From positions 1 to 37,850 of the forward strand of contig JACAED010000069.1 of NCBI GenBank assembly GCA_013389025.1: a DNA stretch of 37,850 bases. The letters are read 5' to 3'. The stretch is from Hydrogenophilaceae bacterium. GTDB taxonomy: Bacteria > Pseudomonadota > Gammaproteobacteria > Burkholderiales > Thiobacillaceae. Made by a program: the position numbers and the translations under genes. Shown in pieces: positions 32,518 through 37,850 of this stretch. The notes beneath the pieces were generated by a model. It was not told where the DNA came from. It was given only the letters and a program-made list of their open reading frames with translations, and ran no database searches. How positions within the stretch are numbered: the stretch's first letter is position 1; every line of letters starts with the position of its first letter.

Positions 32518-35500
32518 ATGGTCCTGTCTTCCATATCAATCGGTCGGCCGGTGCTTGCCACGGTCATGAGCCTGATGATCGTGCTGTTGGGCGTCATGGC
32601 CTTTGAACGGCTGCCCGTTCGTGAGTATCCCAATATTGACGCGCCAGTCATGTCGGTACGAACGGTGTTCAAGGGGGCATCCGCTTCTGTCATTGAAAGC
32701 CAAATTACACAACCGCTTGAAGATAGCTTGTCAGGCATTGAGGGCATCCGAACGGTAAAGTCCGTAAGCAGGGAAGAAGTCAGCCAGATCACCGTCGAAT
32801 TCCTGCGGGAACGCGATCCGGAGGCGGCGGCAAACGACGTACGGGACCGCGTGGCGCGTGTACGCGGACAGCTGCCGGAAGCTGCTGAAGATTCCATTGT
32901 TGCCAAAATCGAGGCCGACGCACAAGCCATAATCTGGCTGGCTTTTTCCAGCGACAGGCAGAGCCCGTTGGAAATCACCGACTATGCAGACCGCATTGTC
33001 GCTGATCAGTTGAAAACCCTTCCAGGCGTTGCCTCGGTCATCATTGGCGGCGAACGCCGGTATGCCATGCGGATATGGCTGGATGCCCAGCGGTTGGTGG
33101 CCTACGGTTTGACGGTTCAGGATGTGGAAGCGGCCTTGCGTGCGCAGAACGTCGAACTGCCGGCAGGTCGTATCGAAGGCAAAATGCGCGAATTCACGGT
33201 CCAGGCATCGACTGACCTGAAAACGCCCGAGGAATTCGGTAATGTCATCATTCGGCAGGCTGGAAGCACGCCGATCCGGATTCATGATGTCGGGCGGGTG
33301 GAGCTGGGTGCGGAGGATGATCGCAACATCGTCCGCGTCAACACTGAGCCGGCGGTTGGGCTCGGCATCGTCAAGCAATCCACTGCCAATACGCTTGCCG
33401 TGGCGCAAGCGGTCAAGGCGGAAATTCCAAGACTTGAAAAGAACCTACCCCCGGGGATGAAGCTGAAAATCGGTTTTGACAGTTCGGTTTTCATCGAAAA
33501 AAGCATCGACGCAGTCTATGAAACCATGGGTGAGGCGCTTGTGCTGGTTGTGGCAGTGATCTTTTTGTTCCTGCGTTCATGGCGCGCCACCCTGATTCCA
33601 TTCGTAACCATTCCCGTCTCGCTTGTTGGTTCATTTGTATTTCTGTACGCATTCGGATTCACCATCAATGTACTGACCCTGCTTGGCCTGGTGCTTGCCA
33701 TTGGTTTGGTCGTGGATGACGCGATCGTTATGCTGGAAAACATCTATCGTCATATTGAGGAGGGTATGCCAGCGCTGGAGGCTGCAAGAAAGGGCGCCAG
33801 GGAAATCGGCTTCGCGGTGTTGGCCATGACCCTGACCTTGGCCTCGGTTTTCGCACCACTGGCCTTTGCCACCGGAAACACCGGGCGTCTTTTCACAGAG
33901 TTTGCTCTGACGGTGTCGGCGGCTGTGCTGGTATCGGGTTTTGTGGCGCTGACCCTGACACCCATGATGTGCAGCCGGCTTTTGAAACATGAAACCCGGC
34001 ACGGCACCCTGTTCATGCTGGGCGAGAAAATTCTGATTGGACTGAATCTTGGATATCAGCGACTGTTGGGCCACGTGCTCAATGTCCGCTGGGTAATCCT
34101 TGTGTTGTTCATCCTAGCGGCAGTTACAGCATGGGGACTGCTGAAGTCGCTGAAATCCGAGCTGGCCCCAACCGAAGATCGGGGTTTTTTCATCGGCTTC
34201 ATGCTGGCGCCCGAAGGGTCGACGATGGCTTATACCGATCAGTATGCCAGGCAACTCGAGGACATCTACAAAAGTGTGCCCGAAGTCCGCACGGCCTTTG
34301 TGGTGGTGGCACCCGGTCTTGAACGCCCCAATCCAGTGAATACCGCTCTTTCCTTCGTGATGCTGAAACCGTGGGACGAGCGTGAGCGCTCTCAGATGGA
34401 GATTACCCAATCGCTGGGTCCGCGCATGTTCGTGAGCATGCCTGGCGTGTTGGCGTTTCCCATCAACCCCCCGTCGCTGGGTCAAAGCTTTCGCAATCCC
34501 CCGCTGCAATTTGTCGTGCAGGCTCCGACTTATCAGGCACTGGATGAAGCGCTGGAAAAACTCATGGCCAAGGTTCGGGCCTATCCCGGGCTGGTCAATG
34601 CGGATACCGACCTCAAGCTCAACAAGCCGCAGATTTCCGTTTCGGTCAACCGGGACAAGGCGGCGGACATGAAAGTCGGCGTGGATGACATAGGCCGCAC
34701 GCTGGAGTCCTTGATGGGCGGCCGCGAAGTCACGCGTTTCAAGCGCGAGGGCGAACAGTATGACGTCATCGTGCAGCTGGAACCCAGGGACAGGGCTGCG
34801 CCACAGGATCTCGGGGTGGTCTATGTGAGAGGAGAGAATGGGGTGCTGACCCCATTGTCCAACCTGATCGCAATCGAAGAGACGGTGGCTCCGAAGGAAC
34901 TCAATCATTTCAACCGGCAGCGAGCGGCCATCATATCGGCCAATATCGCGCCTGGACATACCCTTGGCGATGCCCTGGCTTTCATGGATCAGGCCGCAAG
35001 GGAAACGCTGCCTGAGAATTTCCAGACCACGCTGGATGGCCAGTCGCGCGAGTTCAGGGAATCCGGCAAGACCTTGCTGATGACCTTCGCCCTGGCGCTG
35101 GTTTTCATCTATCTGGTACTGGCCGCGCAGTTTGAGAGCTTCAGGGGGCCTCTTGTGATCATGTTGACGGTACCCCTGGCGATGACCGGTGCACTGCTGG
35201 CCCTCAAGCTGACGGGGGGTACGCTTAATGTTTACAGCCAGATCGGACTCATCATGCTGGTGGGCCTGATTACCAAACATGGCATCTTGATTGTTGAATT
35301 TGCCAACCAGTTGCAAGACCAGGGCAAAGCGATTCGAGAGGCGGTGATCGAAGCATCTTCTTTGCGGCTTCGTCCGATCCTGATGACCACCGCTGCCATG
35401 GTCCTAGGGTCTGTACCACTTGCCTTCGCAACCGGAGCGGGAGCGGAATCGCGCTCGCCGATTGGCTGGGTCATTGTGGGTGGATTGTTGCTGGGTACCC

Positions 35501-35571
35501 TGCTCACATTATTTGTCATCCCTGTCGCCTATACCCTGCTTTCAAGCAGACAAAGGGTGGCTATTCAATAA
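32518..35571 (+). CDS. RND (HAE1-type) inner-membrane efflux transporter
   Basis: A 1017-residue proton-driven pump of the AcrB/MexB superfamily. The first helix starts after SISIGRPVLATVM. A periplasmic porter domain follows, then the second helix bundle with GLVLAIGLVVDDAIVMLENI carrying the paired proton-relay aspartates, and a mirrored second half with GLITKHGILIVEFANQ carrying the conserved lysine. The length and internal duplication are typical of drug or hydrophobe exporters, not of heavy-metal CzcA-type pumps. No outer-membrane factor gene is seen in the window, so it may use a shared TolC-like channel. Confidence 0.95.
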   Translation: MVLSSISIGRPVLATVMSLMIVLLGVMAFERLPVREYPNIDAPVMSVRTVFKGASASVIESQITQPLEDSLSGIEGIRTVKSVSREEVSQITVEFLRERDPEAAANDVRDRVARVRGQLPEAAEDSIVAKIEADAQAIIWLAFSSDRQSPLEITDYADRIVADQLKTLPGVASVIIGGERRYAMRIWLDAQRLVAYGLTVQDVEAALRAQNVELPAGRIEGKMREFTVQASTDLKTPEEFGNVIIRQAGSTPIRIHDVGRVELGAEDDRNIVRVNTEPAVGLGIVKQSTANTLAVAQAVKAEIPRLEKNLPPGMKLKIGFDSSVFIEKSIDAVYETMGEALVLVVAVIFLFLRSWRATLIPFVTIPVSLVGSFVFLYAFGFTINVLTLLGLVLAIGLVVDDAIVMLENIYRHIEEGMPALEAARKGAREIGFAVLAMTLTLASVFAPLAFATGNTGRLFTEFALTVSAAVLVSGFVALTLTPMMCSRLLKHETRHGTLFMLGEKILIGLNLGYQRLLGHVLNVRWVILVLFILAAVTAWGLLKSLKSELAPTEDRGFFIGFMLAPEGSTMAYTDQYARQLEDIYKSVPEVRTAFVVVAPGLERPNPVNTALSFVMLKPWDERERSQMEITQSLGPRMFVSMPGVLAFPINPPSLGQSFRNPPLQFVVQAPTYQALDEALEKLMAKVRAYPGLVNADTDLKLNKPQISVSVNRDKAADMKVGVDDIGRTLESLMGGREVTRFKREGEQYDVIVQLEPRDRAAPQDLGVVYVRGENGVLTPLSNLIAIEETVAPKELNHFNRQRAAIISANIAPGHTLGDALAFMDQAARETLPENFQTTLDGQSREFRESGKTLLMTFALALVFIYLVLAAQFESFRGPLVIMLTVPLAMTGALLALKLTGGTLNVYSQIGLIMLVGLITKHGILIVEFANQLQDQGKAIREAVIEASSLRLRPILMTTAAMVLGSVPLAFATGAGAESRSPIGWVIVGGLLLGTLLTLFVIPVAYTLLSSRQRVAIQ

Positions 35572-35738
35572 TCGTCAATTTTCCGGACTGGTCTGTCGGG
35601 GCTTCGTCAAAGTATTTGACGAGCACCCATGCATCTGAACTCAAGACAGTAAAAAATCCTTGATTTCACAGTAATTTCATTTGATTCGGCTAGGATTGTC
35701 GCTTGGCATACAGTCTGCAAGAAGGAGAGCACCAAGTG

Positions 35739-36014
35739 ATGATAGAGGGAGTAACGGAAATGGAACTCGACAATGGCACAGCAGTAAGCATCAGTCTGGT
35801 TGAGGACAACAGCGGCAAGGATAAGGTTGCCTTCACACTAAGCACTGGAGAATGTGATCTGAAATTGTCCCCGCATCAGGCACGGGTGCTGGCCACAGAA
35901 CTGATCATGGCAGTCAATCGTGCGGAAGTCCGAGGCAATCTTCGCCGCAGCCAGAATCTATCGCGCAATGTTGACTCCGGACGCAGCATGTTTCAACAGG
36001 CCTTTGCCAAGTAA
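35739..36014 (+). CDS. Small protein of unknown function
   Basis: Not recognised. From the ATG 35739 it has 91 residues: an acidic start, LDNGTAVSISLVEDN, then VAFTLSTGECDLKLSPHQ ARVLATELIMAVNRAEV (two strands and a helix likely) and a basic, Ser/Asn-rich tail ending QQAFAK. There is no signal peptide or membrane segment, and one cysteine. The start is ambiguous. AAGGAG at 35722-35727 suits GTG 35736 or ATG 35739, whereas GAGGGAG at 35745-35751 suits ATG 35760 (84 residues). It is flanked by the RND pump and a hairpin-rich spacer leading to a thioredoxin gene. Confidence 0.7.
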   Translation: MIEGVTEMELDNGTAVSISLVEDNSGKDKVAFTLSTGECDLKLSPHQARVLATELIMAVNRAEVRGNLRRSQNLSRNVDSGRSMFQQAFAK

Positions 36015-36027
36015 GATTTTTCAACGA

Positions 36028-36163
36028 GCTGGCTTCGGCTCGCAACAAGGGGACCCCAGCCGGATTCCTGGCTGCCCAAACCAAGAAGACCGCGCATTGC
36101 GCGGAGACGTTGCCCGTGATAGGGTGGCACTTGCGGCGCGGCTTAAACCGCGCCGTTTTATTT
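36028..36163 (+). ncRNA. Run of RNA hairpins ending in a terminator; possible small RNA or leader
   Basis: After the small unknown gene come successive inverted repeats: CGAGC/GCTCG (about 36023-36040), CAGCC/GGCTG (about 36058-36075), CCGCGC/GCGCGG (36090-36095 with 36099-36104), and the terminator stem CGGCGCGG/CCGCGCCG (36134-36141 with 36148-36155). I do not recognise a known family. It may be a 3'-derived small RNA or a leader of the thioredoxin gene. Confidence 0.35.
36134..36163 (+). terminator. Intrinsic terminator upstream of the thioredoxin gene
   Basis: A perfect 8-bp stem CGGCGCGG/CCGCGCCG with loop CTTAAA, followed by TTTTATTT (36156-36163). It ends 20 bases before the thioredoxin ATG, so it either closes the upstream transcript or attenuates read-through into that gene. 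Confidence 0.8.
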
Positions 36164-36182
36164 GAATCAATCCGGAGCAAAC

Positions 36183-36551
36183 ATGGCCACCCTAGAACTC
36201 AACAAGGATAATTTTCAGCAAACCGTTACCGGCAATGATGTCGTGATCGTCGATTTCTGGGCGCCCTGGTGTGGTCCCTGCCGGGCATTTGCACCGATTT
36301 ACGAGGCAGCATCGGAAAAACACGATGGCGTAGTTTTTGCCAAGGTCAATACCGAGGCCGAACAGGATCTGGCAGCCGCCTTCAATATCCGCTCCATCCC
36401 GACATTAATGGTGTTTCGCGAGCAGATCATCATTTTTTCACAACCCGGTTCCCTGCCCGCTTCGGCGCTGGATCAACTGCTCGGCCAGGTCATGGCGCTT
36501 GACATGGATCAGGTGCGCAAGGAAATCGCCGAAGAACAGCAGAGAGCCTGA
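36183..36551 (+). CDS. Thioredoxin-family protein (WCGPC)
   Basis: A 122-residue cytosolic thioredoxin. Active site Cys30/Cys33 in VDFWAPWCGPCRAFAP, KVNTEAEQDLAAAFNIRSIPTL with the cis-proline, then MVFREQIIIFSQPGSLP. The C-terminus adds about 15 charged residues (RKEIAEEQQRA) beyond classical TrxA. The ATG at 36183 has GGAG at normal distance, seven codons inside a longer open frame. It is close to TrxA/TrxC-type proteins but probably an accessory paralogue, since the basic KPW-type motifs of main TrxA are partly changed. A terminator lies just upstream. Confidence 0.9.
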   Translation: MATLELNKDNFQQTVTGNDVVIVDFWAPWCGPCRAFAPIYEAASEKHDGVVFAKVNTEAEQDLAAAFNIRSIPTLMVFREQIIIFSQPGSLPASALDQLLGQVMALDMDQVRKEIAEEQQRA

Positions 36552-36595
36552 GAAGAGCGACTGCGAGGGCGTGAGGCCGTGTCGTAAACAGGCTC

Positions 36596-36630
36596 AAAAT
36601 GCTCATGGGTGCCGCAAGCATTCTGCTTTT
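36596..36630 (+). terminator. Probable terminator of the thioredoxin gene
   Basis: AATGCT (36596-36601) and AGCATT (36615-36620) form a 6-bp stem with a 13-base loop, followed by CTGC and six T (36625-36630). The four-base gap before the U-tract lowers confidence. Confidence 0.45.
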
Positions 36631-36687
36631 TTACCTGTTTGATTCTTGCCTGACACCCCCTCGCCACATTCTTCTTTGCCCACAAAG

Positions 36688-37326
36688 CTAATTCAACAGG
36701 CTCTTCAACAATGGCAGTGTGACGCGCCGCTGGGTTTGCAGGCTATAGCGGTCCAGCGCTTCCACCACTTGCAACAGGTAGCCCAGGTCGCGTCGTTGAC
36801 GAGCCAGCAGCCAGGCCGGGATAGCCGGGTCCAGATCAAACCCAAGATTTCGGGCATGCAGGATCAGCGCATCCTGCATGTCCTGATCGCCAAGCGGTTG
36901 CAGACGGTAAACCAGACCCCAGCCCAGGCGGGTACGCAGGTCGTCGCGAACCGACAAACCCGATGGCGCATTCTTTCCGGCCGCGATCCAGAGCGTGCCT
37001 GCCGTTATCGCGTGGTTGAATGCCGTAAATGCCTTGATCTGGGGGGCTTCTGAAAGTTGTTCCACGTCATCCAGGGCGATCAGCCGGGTTGCGTCGGGTA
37101 TCTCATCCGCGCCATTCCAGTAAAGTGCAGCGGGTTGGCGCGTCAATGCCCGCAGCAAGTGGGTTTTACCACTGCCTGGCGGGCCCCACAGATACAGCGA
37201 TTTTTCGGGCGTCTTGCCTGTCTTCCACTCAAGGAGGTGGCTGACAAGTTCCTGGTTGGGGCCGGCGATGTAATTATCCAGGCTCGGACTGGCTGCCGGT
37301 CGAATATCAAGAAGAAGTTGCTGCAT
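36688..37326 (-). CDS. hda: DnaA-related regulatory inactivator Hda
   Basis: AAA+ protein related to DnaA domain III. With the DNA-loaded sliding clamp it promotes ATP hydrolysis on DnaA, limiting re-initiation. From the ATG 37324-37326 it has 212 residues. The N-terminus QQLLLDIRPAASPSLDNYIAG carries the clamp-binding QLLLDI-like sequence. Walker A is GPPGSGKTHLLRAL, Walker B-like LIALDDVEQL, and sensor RDDLRTRLGWGLVYRLQPL. The open frame upstream of this ATG is not Hda-like. It diverges from nadA with a 75-base gap. Confidence 0.93.
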   Translation of the reverse strand: MQQLLLDIRPAASPSLDNYIAGPNQELVSHLLEWKTGKTPEKSLYLWGPPGSGKTHLLRALTRQPAALYWNGADEIPDATRLIALDDVEQLSEAPQIKAFTAFNHAITAGTLWIAAGKNAPSGLSVRDDLRTRLGWGLVYRLQPLGDQDMQDALILHARNLGFDLDPAIPAWLLARQRRDLGYLLQVVEALDRYSLQTQRRVTLPLLKSLLN

Positions 37327-37401
37327 GGGGCATGAGGATAAGGCATATGGCTCGTGTCCGGCTATACTCCATTCTTTTGTTCCGCTGTAGCTGAAACGCG
37401 A

Positions 37402-37850
37402 ATGAACATCGATTTTCCCGTGCCGGTCAGGCCGGTCATCCAGCCACCTCCCATGGTGGAAGAGGTGCTCGACGACCGCGAGAGGCTGGCGCTCAAGACC
37501 CGCATCAGGAAACTGATGATGGAGCAGGATGCCGTTCTGGTGGCGCATTACTACACCTCGTCCGACCTTCAGGATCTGGCGGAAGAAACCGGAGGTTGCG
37601 TGTCCGACTCGCTGGAAATGGCACGCTTCGGCCACGCGCACAAGGCCAAGACACTGATCGTGGCGGGCGTGAAATTCATGGGCGAGACCTCGAAAATCCT
37701 AAACCCGGAAAAGCGCGTCATCATGCCGGATCTTGGCGCGGATTGTTCGCTGGATCTGGCCTGTCCTGCGGACGAGTTTGCCGCCTTTTGTGACGCGCAC
37801 CCGGATCGCACCTCGGTCGTCTATGCCAATACCAGCGCGGCGGTGAAGGC
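37402..37850 (+). CDS. nadA: Quinolinate synthase NadA, N-terminal part
   Basis: First 149 codons of NadA, which condenses iminoaspartate with dihydroxyacetone phosphate to quinolinate using a 4Fe-4S cluster, in NAD synthesis. Seen: a roughly 35-residue lead, then [51 protein letters not shown] and [16 protein letters not shown], all family-typical. The first cluster cysteine would be in the ADCSLD segment. The gene runs off the right edge. The ATG 37402 lacks a strong Shine-Dalgarno. Confidence 0.95.
   Translation, partial: MNIDFPVPVRPVIQPPPMVEEVLDDRERLALKTRIRKLMMEQDAVLVAHYYTSSDLQDLAEETGGCVSDSLEMARFGHAHKAKTLIVAGVKFMGETSKILNPEKRVIMPDLGADCSLDLACPADEFAAFCDAHPDRTSVVYANTSAAVK

Noticed and set aside
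34114-35316. 400-codon open frame antisense to the RND pump gene
   Set aside because: Composition is rich in His/Gln/Arg, typical of an antisense shadow; the sense gene is unambiguous.
37327-37641. N-terminal extension of hda
   Set aside because: It is antisense to nadA and unlike Hda.

Overview
The window looks like a chromosomal segment of a betaproteobacterium, probably of the Nitrosomonadales/Gallionellaceae/Thiobacillus kind. The taxon is inferred from gene content and order: a FimV-like protein, the aroQ-accB-accC-prmA-DUF3426 cluster, a two-domain ferredoxin reductase of the 'CDP-6-deoxyglucoseen reductase' type, hemCDXY beside algR/algZ/argH, a cytochrome P460 and a KPAA-repeat histone-like protein. 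It is gene-dense. I see no rRNA, tRNA, prophage, transposase or CRISPR array.

Region 1 (1-9820, all minus strand): a glycine-cleavage locus. A tandem glycine riboswitch with an intrinsic terminator (9622-9820) precedes lipA, gcvT, gcvH, gcvPA, tpx and gcvPB. Downstream lie dgkA, a fimV-like gene with an apparent single-base frameshift near its 3' end, a PfkB-family kinase and the start of a slyB-like lipoprotein gene. All five gaps between the genes from lipA to gcvPB hold a hairpin-forming repeat. These belong to three families: GACGCAAAG elements, a GTAGGAGC REP and GGGAGG hairpins.

Region 2 (9835-17473, minus): DUF3426 zinc-ribbon protein, prmA, accC, accB, aroQ, tlpA, dsbD and cutA. Several neighbours overlap by ATGA, which suggests co-transcription. 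DsbD carries two N-terminal alpha domains in tandem instead of one. Region 3 (17566-19858) holds fxsA, an SDR-like protein and the ferredoxin reductase; the last two diverge with only 9 bases between their start codons.

Region 4 (19865-31285) holds hemY-hemX-hemD-hemC, a periplasmic thioredoxin-like protein, algR-algZ, argH, a MarR/P460 pair, cyaY, lptM, lysA and the histone H1-like gene. The order resembles the Pseudomonas aeruginosa algP...hemCD-algR-algZ-argH...cyaY-lppL-lysA neighbourhood. Into this backbone is set a divergent pair: a MarR regulator with four C-terminal cysteines and a cytochrome P460. They share overlapping promoters and a perfect 12-bp inverted-repeat operator. This pair is the best candidate for an under-described regulatory system in the window.

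Region 5 (31394-37850) holds an RND efflux adaptor and pump, a small unrecognised protein, a run of RNA hairpins ending in a terminator, a thioredoxin, hda (minus) and the start of nadA.
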